Below, one piece after another: positions 8,401 to 16,466 of a DNA stretch of 64,000 nt; position 1 is the stretch's first letter; each line of letters opens with the position of its first letter. The DNA comes from Streptomyces sp. ASQP_92 (GTDB lineage: Bacteria; Actinomycetota; Actinomycetes; Streptomycetales; Streptomycetaceae), in the NCBI RefSeq assembly GCF_025399895.1, contig NZ_JAODUA010000021.1:39003-103002 (forward strand). The letters are read 5' to 3'. Under the pieces are notes generated by a model. It was given only the letters and a program-made list of their open reading frames with translations. It was not told where the DNA came from and did no database searches. A program made the position numbers and the translations under genes.

Positions 8401-8770
8401 GGGGCGCGGGGAACTGCGCGAAAAGCGACCACGATCCGCAGACCGAAGGGCCTTTAGGGGCGCGGGGAACTGCGCGAGAAGCGACCACGGCCCGCAGGTC
8501 GAGAGGGGTTGGGGGCGCGGGGAACTGCGCAAGAAGCGACCACGATCCGCAGGGTCGAGAGGGGTTGGGGGCGCGGGGAACTGCGCAAGAAGCGACCACG
8601 ATCCGCAGGTCGAGAGGGGTTGGGGGCGCGAGGAACTGCGCAAGAAGCGACCACGATCCGCAGGTCGAGAGGGGTTGGGGGCGCGAGGAACTGCGCAAGA
8701 AGCGACCACGATCCGCAGGGTCGAGAGGGGTTGGGGGCGCGAGGAACTGCGCGAGAAGCGAGCACGGCCC
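8401..8770 (+). repeat. Tandem array of seven module-B repeats (55/56 bp period)
   Basis: Seven near-identical units follow one another without unique spacers. The landmark GGAACTGCGC begins at 8410, 8466, 8521, 8577, 8632, 8687 and 8743, giving periods of 55-56 bp. Each unit reads roughly GGGGCGCGGGGAACTGCGC, then AAGAAGCGACCACGATCCGC, then a GTCGAGAGGGGTT tail. Units 3-6 are almost identical, suggesting recent expansion. Apparent proteins read from this array on either strand are repeat artefacts. Confidence 0.95.
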
Positions 8771-8797
8771 GCGGGCGGGCGCCGGGCCGTCCCCCAC

Positions 8798-8838
8798 CCC
8801 CCGGAGGGTTTCGGGAAGGGGCGGGGTGGGGGAGAAAA
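8798..8838 (+). repeat. Intergenic repeat module C, locus 1
   Basis: The module is a CCGGAGGGTTTCGGGAAGGG core followed by a G-rich GCGGGGTGGGGGAGAAAA end, 9 bp before the minus-strand stop codon of proS. Related copies sit at the 3' ends of ispG, the pucR-type gene and the thiamine ABC ATPase gene. On the minus strand it is a C/T-rich 3'-UTR element. Confidence 0.85.
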
Positions 8839-8846
8839 CCCGGCGG

Positions 8847-10547
8847 TCAGGCCGACAGGCGGGCGATCGCCTCGGCCAGCGGCAGCTCCTCGCGCTCACC
8901 CGTACGGCGATCCTTCAGCTCGAAGACACCCTCGGCGACCCGCCGCCCGGCGACCAGGATCTGCGGCACACCCATGAGCTCGGCGTCCGTGAACTTCACG
9001 CCGGGCGAGACCCCGGCCCGGTCGTCCACCAGCACCCGCAGCCCCGCCGCACGCAGCTGCTCGGCCGCGTCCAGCGCCGCCTCGGTCTGGACCGCCTTGC
9101 CCGCGGCGACGACGTGCACATCGGCCGGCGCGATCTCGGCGGGCCAGCACAGGCCCTTGTCGTCCGCCGTCTGCTCGGCGAGGGCCGCCACGGCGCGCGA
9201 GACGCCGATGCCGTACGAGCCCATGGTGACCCGGACCGGCTTGCCCTCCTTGCCGAGGACGTCGAGCTGGAAGGTGTCGGCGTACTTGCGGCCGAGCTGG
9301 AAGATGTGGCCGATCTCGATCGCGCGGTCCAGCTTGAGGCCGACCCCGCAGGACGGGCAGGGGTCGCCCTCCTCGACCACGACGACGTCGAGGTAGTCGT
9401 CGACCTCGAAGTCGCGGCCGCAGACCACGTTGCGGGCGTGCGTGTCGGCCTTGTTGGCGCCGGTGACCCAGGCGGTGCCGGGGGCGATGCGCGGGTCGGC
9501 GATGTAGCGGACCTTCTCCAGGCCCTGCGGGCCGACATAGCCGCGTACGAGGTCGGGGCGGTCGGCGAAGTCCTCGGCCGTCACGAGCTCCACGACCGCC
9601 GGGGCCAGGTGCTCGCCGAGCTTGCCGAGGTCCACCTCGCGGTCGCCGGGCACGCCGACGGCGACGATCTCGCCGTCCACCTTGACCAGGAGGTTCTTCA
9701 GGGTGGCCGAGGCGGGGACGCCGAGGTGTGCGGCGAGGGTCTCGATGGTGGGGGTGTCGGGGGTGTCGATCTCCTCGACGGGGCCGTGCGCGGAGCCGTC
9801 GACCGGGGCGGCGACGAAGGTCACGGCCTCGGTGTTGGCCGCGTAGTCGCACGCCGGGCAGTCCACGAAGGTGTCCTCGCCCGCGGCGGCCGGAGCCAGG
9901 AACTCCTCGGAGGCGGAGCCGCCCATGGCGCCGGAGACGGCGGACACGATCCGGTAGTCGAGGCCGAGGCGCGCGAAGATCTTCTGGTAGGCCGCGCGGT
10001 GCAGGGCGTACGACTCGGCGAGGCCCTCGTCGGTGGTGTCGAAGGAGTACGAGTCCTTCATCTGGAACTCGCGGCCGCGCAGCACGCCGGAGCGGGGGCG
10101 GGCCTCGTCGCGGTACTTGGTCTGGATCTGGTAGAGCATCACCGGCAGGTCCTTGTAGGACGTGCACTGGTCCTTGACGGTCTGCGTGAAGACCTCTTCG
10201 TGCGTGGGGCCGAGCAGGTACTCACCGCCCTTGCGGTCCTTGAGGCGGAACAGCAGGTCGCCGTACTCCTCCCAGCGGCCGCTCGCCTCGTACGCCTCCT
10301 TGGGCAGCAGCGCGGGCAGCAGCACCTCCTGCGCGCCGATGGCGTCCATCTCCTCGCGGACCACGGTGGAGATGTTGTCCAGGACCTTCTTGCCGAGCGG
10401 CAGCCAGGTCCAGATGCCGGCGGCGTTGCGGCGCACGTATCCGGCGCGGACCAGGAGCTTGTGGCTGAGCGTCTCGGCGTCCGCCGGGTCGTCGCGCAAT
10501 GTCTTGGCCATCAGATTGGACATGCGCTGAACCTGGGCGGCTGCCAT
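8847..10547 (-). CDS. proS: Prolyl-tRNA synthetase (bacterial type)
   Basis: ProRS charges tRNA-Pro in the cytoplasm. The 566-residue length and the order of class II motif 1, motif 2 (FQMKDSYSF follows RGREF), a YbaK-like editing insertion (about residues 225-390) and motif 3 (MGSYGIGVSRAVAALAEQ) identify the bacterial form with editing domain. A C-terminal anticodon-binding domain follows. The ATG at 10547 has an AGGAG Shine-Dalgarno sequence 8 bp upstream. The gene ends next to the module-C repeat. The upstream acetyltransferase gene is 91 bp away. Confidence 0.98.
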   Translation of the reverse strand: MAAAQVQRMSNLMAKTLRDDPADAETLSHKLLVRAGYVRRNAAGIWTWLPLGKKVLDNISTVVREEMDAIGAQEVLLPALLPKEAYEASGRWEEYGDLLFRLKDRKGGEYLLGPTHEEVFTQTVKDQCTSYKDLPVMLYQIQTKYRDEARPRSGVLRGREFQMKDSYSFDTTDEGLAESYALHRAAYQKIFARLGLDYRIVSAVSGAMGGSASEEFLAPAAAGEDTFVDCPACDYAANTEAVTFVAAPVDGSAHGPVEEIDTPDTPTIETLAAHLGVPASATLKNLLVKVDGEIVAVGVPGDREVDLGKLGEHLAPAVVELVTAEDFADRPDLVRGYVGPQGLEKVRYIADPRIAPGTAWVTGANKADTHARNVVCGRDFEVDDYLDVVVVEEGDPCPSCGVGLKLDRAIEIGHIFQLGRKYADTFQLDVLGKEGKPVRVTMGSYGIGVSRAVAALAEQTADDKGLCWPAEIAPADVHVVAAGKAVQTEAALDAAEQLRAAGLRVLVDDRAGVSPGVKFTDAELMGVPQILVAGRRVAEGVFELKDRRTGEREELPLAEAIARLSA

Positions 10548-10638
10548 GGATTTCTCTCCTGTACGTGCACGGGGTGATGCCTGGAGGTTAACCGGGCGCC
10601 CCGAGTGCGCGGAAATCCGTTTCCCGCGGTCCCGCTCG

Positions 10639-11202
10639 CTAGCGGTGGTCCGGCGGGTCGCGCCGCAGCAGCGGAAGGGGGGCGCCCATCACCGCGTACC
10701 GCCGTGCCGCGCTCGGGAAGTGCACCTGGCGGGCGAGGTCGACATAGCCGAGCGCGCGGTACAGGGCGCGGGCGGGGCTCTCGGTGTCGATCGCGGAGAG
10801 GATCGAGCGGGGCTGGGCGGCGGTGTCGGTGATGGTGGTGATGAGCGCCCGCCCCACGCCCCGGTTCTGGAAGTCGGGGTGGACGTGCAGCTCGGTGATC
10901 ACGAAGGTGTCGTCGAGCCAGTGGTCGGTGGCGTTGTTGCGCAGATACGGCTCCACGACGGTGGACCACCAGTGGGCCCGGTCGTTGGGCATGCCGTAGA
11001 CGAAGCCCGCCAGGCGCCCGTCGGCGGTGGTGGCTCCGAGTGCCCGGGCACCGGGGTAGGAGAGGTGCCGCAGCACGATGTGGCGGCGCACCCCGACCTC
11101 TTCGGCGCTGAGTCCGAAGGCGATCGCCTGTACGGCGAGCGCCTCGTCCACGCGGGCCGCGAGGTCGAGCGGTCCGACGGTCACGTCAGAGTCATCAGGC
11201 AT
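10639..11202 (-). CDS. GNAT family N-acetyltransferase
   Basis: This 187-residue protein has a GNAT fold. The acetyl-CoA-binding motif A is visible as TELHVHPDFQNRGVGRALI (Q/R-x-x-G-x-G/A type), followed by the motif B-like SPARALYRALGYVDLARQVHF. The substrate cannot be deduced. It lies 15 bp downstream of another GNAT gene on the same strand and probably forms a two-gene operon with it. Confidence 0.85.
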   Translation of the reverse strand: MPDDSDVTVGPLDLAARVDEALAVQAIAFGLSAEEVGVRRHIVLRHLSYPGARALGATTADGRLAGFVYGMPNDRAHWWSTVVEPYLRNNATDHWLDDTFVITELHVHPDFQNRGVGRALITTITDTAAQPRSILSAIDTESPARALYRALGYVDLARQVHFPSAARRYAVMGAPLPLLRRDPPDHR

Positions 11203-11217
11203 GGGCGCACCCTAACC

Positions 11218-12063
11218 TCAGAAGAGCACGCTCATGAATGCTCCGGTCTCGCGGAAGCCGACCCGCCGGTAGCAGGCGCGGGCGGGGGCGTTGAAGTCGT
11301 TCACGTAGAGGCTGACGATGGGGGCGACGTCCGCGAGGGCGTAGCGCAGCACGGCCGCCATGCCGGTGGCCGACAGGCCCTTGCCGCGGTGTTCGGGGGC
11401 GACCCACACGCCCTGGATCTGGCAGGCCTGGTTGGTGGCGGCGCCGATCTCGGCCTTGAAGACGACCTTGCCGTCCTCGATACGGGCGAACGAGCGCCCC
11501 GCGCCGACGAGTTCGGCGACCCGGGCCTGGTAGAGCAGTCCGCCGTCACCGGCGAGCGGGGAGACGCCGACCTCCTCGGTGAACATGGCGACGCAGGCCG
11601 GCATGATCACGTCCATCTCGTCCTTGCGGATGCGGCGGACGTACGGGTCGGGGGCGATGTCGTCGGGCATCCGCTCGGCGACCATCAGGGGCTGGTGCGG
11701 GCGTACGTCGCGGGCCGGGCCCCAGTGCGGTTCGAGCAGCCGCCACAGCCGGGCGGTGGGTTCGGCGGGGCCGACGATCGAGGAGCAGCGGCGGCCCGTG
11801 CGGCGGGCCCGGTCGGCGAAGGAACGTACCGCCTCGGGGGTCGCGCAGATCGGTACGAGGTTGGCGCCGGAGTAGCACAGGGAGCGGAGGCGGCCGTCCG
11901 CGTACCAGCCCCACATCTCGCCACCGAGGCGCCAGGGGTCGAGGCCGGCGATCTGTACGCGGGAGGTCACGAAGGCGTTGGCGACCGGGTCGCTCTCCAG
12001 GATGGCGAGCGCCGCGCCGAGGTCGCCGGGTTCGAGGACCCGGGTGGTGGTCTGCATCAACAC
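11218..12063 (-). CDS. DUF4081-GNAT fusion acetyltransferase
   Basis: This 281-residue protein has an N-terminal DUF4081-like half (LGAALAILESDPVANAFVTSRV, LGGEMWGWYADGRL, YSGANLVPI). A C-terminal GNAT half follows, with VWVAPEHRGKGLSATGMAAVL as acetyl-CoA-binding loop and NDFNAPARACYRRVGF as the fourth motif. This architecture is conserved next to proS/ispG in Streptomyces. Substrate unknown. The start may be the GTG at 12063 or the ATG two codons inward. It lies downstream of ispG, separated by a composite repeat locus. Confidence 0.85.
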   Translation of the reverse strand: MLMQTTTRVLEPGDLGAALAILESDPVANAFVTSRVQIAGLDPWRLGGEMWGWYADGRLRSLCYSGANLVPICATPEAVRSFADRARRTGRRCSSIVGPAEPTARLWRLLEPHWGPARDVRPHQPLMVAERMPDDIAPDPYVRRIRKDEMDVIMPACVAMFTEEVGVSPLAGDGGLLYQARVAELVGAGRSFARIEDGKVVFKAEIGAATNQACQIQGVWVAPEHRGKGLSATGMAAVLRYALADVAPIVSLYVNDFNAPARACYRRVGFRETGAFMSVLF

Positions 12064-12136
12064 GAGGGGGCCTCACGGGACGGACTGCTGATCTCCGCAC
12101 TGTACCCGCCACCGCGCCACCGACGCCCCCACACCC

Positions 12137-12384
12137 CTGGGGCTCCGCCCCAGACCCCGTATCGCGCCTGAACGGCGCTCGTCCTCAAACGCCGGACGGG
12201 CTGAGGTTGCCCGATGCGGGCCGGCGCCGAGCAGCTAAGGGGCGCGAGGAACTGCGCGAGAAGCGACCACGGCCCGCAGTCGAGAGGGGGTTAGAGGCGC
12301 GGGGAACTGCGCGAGAAGCGACCGCAGTCCGCAGCCGACCCCCGCCCCCGGAGGGTCTCGGGAAGGGGCGGGGTGGGGAGAAAC
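12137..12384 (+). repeat. Composite intergenic repeat locus 2 (A + two B + C)
   Basis: The hairpin CTGGGGC-TCC-GCCCCAG (12137-12153) opens module A. Two module-B copies containing GGAACTGCGC follow between about 12239 and 12335, then module C (about 12345-12384). Module C runs to within one base of the ispG stop codon. The order and orientation are the same as at locus 1. This occupies essentially the whole 321-bp gap between ispG and the acetyltransferase gene; no gene is seen in it. Confidence 0.9.
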
Positions 12385-13542
12385 TCAGCCCGCCACGGAC
12401 ACCCTCGGCTCCCCCGAGGCAACCCCGTCCTTCTCCATCTGCTCCGCGATCTTCATCGCCTCGTCGATCAGCGTCTCCACGATCTTCGACTCGGGCACCG
12501 TCTTGATGACCTCGCCCTTCACGAAGATCTGGCCCTTGCCGTTGCCGGAGGCGACACCCAGGTCCGCCTCGCGCGCCTCGCCCGGGCCGTTCACGACACA
12601 GCCCATGACCGCGACCCGCAGCGGAACCTCCATGCCCTCCAGGCCCGCCGTGACCTCCTCGGCCAGCTTGTACACGTCCACCTGGGCGCGACCGCAGGAC
12701 GGGCAGGAGACGATTTCCAGACGGCGCTGGCGCAGGTTCAGCGCCTCCAGGATCTGGATGCCGACCTTGATCTCCTCCGCGGGCGGAGCCGAGAGGGAGA
12801 CCCGGATCGTGTCGCCGATGCCTTCGGCGAGGAGCGCGCCGAACGCGACCGCCGACTTGATCGTGCCCTGGAAGGCGGGGCCCGCCTCGGTGACGCCGAG
12901 GTGCAGCGGGTAGTCGCTCTGCGCCGCGAGCTGGCGGTAGGCGTTCACCATGACGACGGGGTCGTTGTGCTTGACCGAGATCTTGATGTCGCGGAAGCCG
13001 TGCTCCTCGAAGAGGGAGGCCTCCCACAGCGCCGACTCGACCAGCGCCTCGGGCGTGGCCTTGCCGTACTTCTTCAGCAGCCGCGCGTCCAGCGAGCCGG
13101 CGTTGACGCCGATCCGGATCGGCGTGCCCGCGTCCTTCGCGGCCAGCGCGATCTCCTTGACCTTGTCGTCGAACTGCTTGATGTTGCCCGGGTTGACCCG
13201 GACCGCCGCGCAGCCCGCGTCGATGGCCGCGAACACGTACTTCGGCTGGAAGTGGATGTCCGCGATGACGGGGATCTGCGACTTCCTCGCGATCGTCGCC
13301 AGCGCGTCGGCATCGTCCTGCGTCGGGCAGGCGACCCGCACGATCTGACAGCCGGACGCCGTCAGTTCGGCGATCTGCTGCAGCGTCGCGCCGATGTCCG
13401 ACGTCCTCGTCGTGGTCATGGACTGCACCGAGACGGGTGCGTCCCCGCCGACCGCCACGGAACCGACCTGGATCTGACGGCTCTTGCGACGCTCGGCCAG
13501 CTTGGTCGGTACGGACGGCATTCCCAGTGAAATCGCAGTCAT
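12385..13542 (-). CDS. ispG: 4-hydroxy-3-methylbut-2-enyl diphosphate synthase
   Basis: IspG (GcpE) is a [4Fe-4S] enzyme converting MEcPP to HMBPP in the MEP isoprenoid pathway. The 385-residue product starts MTAISLGMPSVPTKLAERRKS and shows the TIM-barrel segment VGSVAVGGDAPVSVQSMTTT. The C-terminal cluster motif reads EIVSCPSCGRAQVD, and GCVVNGPGEAREADLGVA follows. The ATG at 13542 gives the family N-terminus; the open frame upstream is not homologous. It lies downstream of dxr and rseP on the same strand, after a 219-bp gap. Confidence 0.97.
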   Translation of the reverse strand: MTAISLGMPSVPTKLAERRKSRQIQVGSVAVGGDAPVSVQSMTTTRTSDIGATLQQIAELTASGCQIVRVACPTQDDADALATIARKSQIPVIADIHFQPKYVFAAIDAGCAAVRVNPGNIKQFDDKVKEIALAAKDAGTPIRIGVNAGSLDARLLKKYGKATPEALVESALWEASLFEEHGFRDIKISVKHNDPVVMVNAYRQLAAQSDYPLHLGVTEAGPAFQGTIKSAVAFGALLAEGIGDTIRVSLSAPPAEEIKVGIQILEALNLRQRRLEIVSCPSCGRAQVDVYKLAEEVTAGLEGMEVPLRVAVMGCVVNGPGEAREADLGVASGNGKGQIFVKGEVIKTVPESKIVETLIDEAMKIAEQMEKDGVASGEPRVSVAG

Positions 13543-13761
13543 CTGCTGTGCAACCCCAAGGTGTGGATCAAGGTCCCGAGATCGGCGGGCTCCAGCCTTC
13601 GAGGTTACGTCACCCGCGGGGCCCCGGGCACACGGTGCCCCCACAGTTCACGCGAAGGGGGCGGCTCCGGCGCGCCGTGCGCCCGAACCGCCCCTCCGTC
13701 TCCGTCCGTCTCCGTCCGTCCCGCGCAGGTCAACCGCCCGGGGCCGGCCCCTTGACCGCCC

Positions 13762-15063
13762 TCAGGTGAGCTTCACCGGGTTCACCACGTCCGCGACGAG
13801 CACGAGCAGGGTGAAGCAGATGAAGATCCCGGCCACCACGTACGCGACCGGCATCAGCTTGGCCACGTCGAACGGGCCCGGGTCGGCGCGCTTGAGGACG
13901 CGCGCGACCTTGCGGCGCAGCGACTCCCACAGGGCGCCCGCGATGTGGCCGCCGTCCAGCGGGAGCAGCGGCAGCATGTTGAACAGGAACAGCGACAGGT
14001 TGAAGACGGCGAGCACCGTCATGAACATCGCGATGATGTTCTCCGTCGGGGCGTCCATGTTCAGCACCTCGCCGCTGATGCGGGCCGCGCCGACCACACC
14101 GACCGGGGAGTCCGCCTTGCGCTCGCCGCCGTCGAAGGCCGCGTTCCACAGGTCCGGGATCTTGCCGGGCAGGGCGACGATCGAGTGCACGCTGTTCTCG
14201 ACCATGTCGCCCATGCGGTTCACCGACTCGCCGAAGGTGAGCGGCTGGATCACGGTCTTGGGCTGGAAGCCGAGGTAGCCGGCCGGGACGAACTGGTCGG
14301 GGACCGCCTGCCCGTCCGCGTCCTTCTTCGCCACCATGTTCTTGGCGAGCGTGGGGTGCAGGGTGATCTGCTGTCCCTGGCGCTCCACGGTGACCGTGGC
14401 GGGGCCGATGGTCGCGCGGATCCGGTCCGACAGGTCGGACCAGCTCTTCACGGGCGTGCCGTTGAAGGCGACGATGGTGTCGCCGTCGCGCAGGCCCGCG
14501 GCCTCGGCGGGCGCGACCGCGTCACCCGGCTTGCAGACCTGGCGCTTCTCGCTCGCCGCGATCACGCACTTCTGGACGGCGTCGACCTGGGTGGTCTGGG
14601 TCGGCGTGCCGAAGCCCATGAGCACGCCGAGGAAGATCGCGACCGCGAGGATCAGGTTCATGAACGGGCCCGCGAACATGACGATGACGCGCTTCCACGG
14701 CTTGCGCGTGTAGAAGAGCCGGTCCTCGTCGCCGGGCTGGAGCTCCTCGAAGGCGGCGGCTCTGGCGTCCTCGATCATGCCGCGGAAGGGCGAGGTGGAC
14801 CGCGCCGCGATGCGGCCGTCCGCGCCGGGCGGGAACATGCCGATCATGCGGATGTAGCCGCCGGCCGGGATCGCCTTGATCCCGTACTCCGTGTCGCCCT
14901 TCTTGCGCGACCAGATGGTGGGGCCGAAGCCGACCATGTACTGGGGCACGCGGATCCCGAAGAGCTTGGCCGTGGAGAGGTGGCCGAGCTCGTGCCACGC
15001 GATGGAGATGAGCAGCCCCAGGGCGAAGAGCACTATGCCGAGGACCGTCAACAGGATCGTCAT
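13762..15063 (-). CDS. rseP: Site-2 (M50, RseP-type) membrane metalloprotease
   Basis: This 433-residue intramembrane zinc protease has HELGH (about residue 24) in its first membrane helix. A central PDZ domain includes GDAVAPAEAAGLRDGDTIVAFNG. The second metal/substrate motif NMLPLLPLDGGHI lies near the C-terminus, before final membrane helices. Family members cleave anti-sigma factors or signal-peptide remnants within the membrane. Its start codon overlaps the dxr stop by 4 bp (ATGA), so the two are coupled. The dxr-rseP-ispG order is conserved in actinobacteria. Confidence 0.95.
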   Translation of the reverse strand: MTILLTVLGIVLFALGLLISIAWHELGHLSTAKLFGIRVPQYMVGFGPTIWSRKKGDTEYGIKAIPAGGYIRMIGMFPPGADGRIAARSTSPFRGMIEDARAAAFEELQPGDEDRLFYTRKPWKRVIVMFAGPFMNLILAVAIFLGVLMGFGTPTQTTQVDAVQKCVIAASEKRQVCKPGDAVAPAEAAGLRDGDTIVAFNGTPVKSWSDLSDRIRATIGPATVTVERQGQQITLHPTLAKNMVAKKDADGQAVPDQFVPAGYLGFQPKTVIQPLTFGESVNRMGDMVENSVHSIVALPGKIPDLWNAAFDGGERKADSPVGVVGAARISGEVLNMDAPTENIIAMFMTVLAVFNLSLFLFNMLPLLPLDGGHIAGALWESLRRKVARVLKRADPGPFDVAKLMPVAYVVAGIFICFTLLVLVADVVNPVKLT

Positions 15064-16310
15064 GCGTGCGCCTCCGCTGTCGCGTTCACCGCGAGTTCCC
15101 GGGCCCGGGCACGTGCCCAGGTCTCCGCTTCCAGGACGTCCGAGACCGTGAGGGAAGTTCCCGCGGCCGGCGTCCCGTGTTCGGTGACGACCTCCGTCAC
15201 CGTCTCCATGATCCCGCTGAAGGGGAGCCGGCCGGCCAGGAACGCGTCCACGCACTCCTCGTTCGCGGCATTGAACACCGCCGGAGCCGTCCCGCCCAAT
15301 TCCCCGACGTGCCGGGCGAGTCCCACCGCCGGGAACGCGTCATGGTCGAGCGGGAAGAACTCCCAGGTCGAGGCCTTGGTCCAGTCGAAGGCGGGCGCCG
15401 CGTCCGGAACCCGCTCGGGCCAGCCGAGGCCGATGGCGATCGGCCCGCGCATGTCGGGCGGGGTCGCCTGGGCCAGCGTGGAGCCGTCGGTGAACTCGAC
15501 CATGGAGTGCACGAAGGACTGGGGGTGGACGACGACCTCGATGCGCGAGAAGGGGATGTCGTAGAGCAGATGCGCCTCGATCACCTCGAGTCCCTTGTTG
15601 ACGAGGGTCGCCGAGTTGACGGTGATCACGGGGCCCATCGCCCAGGTGGGGTGGGCGAGCGCGTCGGCCGGGGTGACATCGGCGAGTTCGTCGCGGGTAC
15701 GCCCCCGGAAGGGGCCGCCGGACGCGGTCACCACGAGCTTGCGCACATCGGCGCGCTTTCCGGCGGCCAGGGCCTGGAAGAGCGCGGCGTGCTCGGAGTC
15801 GACGGGGATGATCTGGCCCGGCTTCGCGATCGCCTTGACCAGCGGGCCGCCGACGATCAGCGACTCCTTGTTGGCGAGCGCGAGCGTGCGGCCGGCCGTG
15901 AGCGCGGCGAGCGTCGGGGCGAGCCCGATCGAGCCGGTGATCCCGTTGAGGACGGTGTGGCACGGGGACGCGGCGAGCTCGGTGGCCGCTTCGGGGCCCG
16001 CGAGGATCTCGGGGAGCGGCTCGCCGCCGTACTGCGCCGTCAGCGCCTCGCGCAGCGCGGGCACGGCGTCCTCGCGCGCGACCGCGACGGTGCGCACCCG
16101 CAGCCGCCGGGCCTGCTCGGCCAGCAGCTCGACCCGGCCACCGGCCGCGGAGAGCGCGGTCACCCGGAAGCGGTCGGGGTTGCGCAGGACCAGGTCGATG
16201 GCCTGGGTACCGATGGATCCGGTGGATCCGAGGACGACCACATCGCGTCGGCCAACGGCTGGATCGAAGGCGATGTGGGGGTCGGCGAGGGGGGCTGGGC
16301 TGTCGCTCAT
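15060..16310 (-). CDS. dxr: 1-deoxy-D-xylulose 5-phosphate reductoisomerase
   Basis: Dxr (IspC) catalyses the NADPH-dependent conversion of DXP to MEP, the committed step of the MEP pathway. The 416-residue protein has the NADPH loop VLGSTGSIGTQAIDLV and ANKESLIVGGPLV. The active-site segment ALFQAL with downstream VTASGGPFRGRTRDEL is also present, with HPTWAMGPVITVNSATLVNKGLEVIEAH following. It is the first gene of the dxr-rseP pair. The 156-bp upstream gap holds a terminator of the preceding gene and probably the promoter. Confidence 0.97.
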   Translation of the reverse strand: MSDSPAPLADPHIAFDPAVGRRDVVVLGSTGSIGTQAIDLVLRNPDRFRVTALSAAGGRVELLAEQARRLRVRTVAVAREDAVPALREALTAQYGGEPLPEILAGPEAATELAASPCHTVLNGITGSIGLAPTLAALTAGRTLALANKESLIVGGPLVKAIAKPGQIIPVDSEHAALFQALAAGKRADVRKLVVTASGGPFRGRTRDELADVTPADALAHPTWAMGPVITVNSATLVNKGLEVIEAHLLYDIPFSRIEVVVHPQSFVHSMVEFTDGSTLAQATPPDMRGPIAIGLGWPERVPDAAPAFDWTKASTWEFFPLDHDAFPAVGLARHVGELGGTAPAVFNAANEECVDAFLAGRLPFSGIMETVTEVVTEHGTPAAGTSLTVSDVLEAETWARARARELAVNATAEAHA

Positions 16311-16422
16311 GCCCCCATTGTTGCCGCATCCGCTGTGTGCCAGGACAGCGCTCCCGCGAAGAGGACCCGGGCGAGTGCGCGGGCGCCGTCCCGTACCCCG
16401 CTCGCGGGGCGGCGCCCGGGGG

Positions 16423-16460
16423 CCCGGCGCCGGAGCGGAACCTGTCGCTCCGGCGCCGGG
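16423..16460 (-). terminator. Terminator of the acyl-CoA dehydrogenase gene
   Basis: A perfect 15-bp GC-rich stem (16423-16437 with 16446-16460, 8-nt loop) starts 6 bp after the stop codon of the acyl-CoA dehydrogenase gene. No U-tract is visible, as is common in Streptomyces. Confidence 0.75.
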
Positions 16461-16466
16461 GGCGGT

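Noticed and set aside
8401..8770. CRISPR-like array
   Set aside because: Repeats are contiguous 55/56-bp units with no unique spacers and no cas genes nearby.
8296..8899. Repetitive proteins with PAPPTPLD-type repeats
   Set aside because: They are translations of the module-B DNA array, with no independent evidence of coding.
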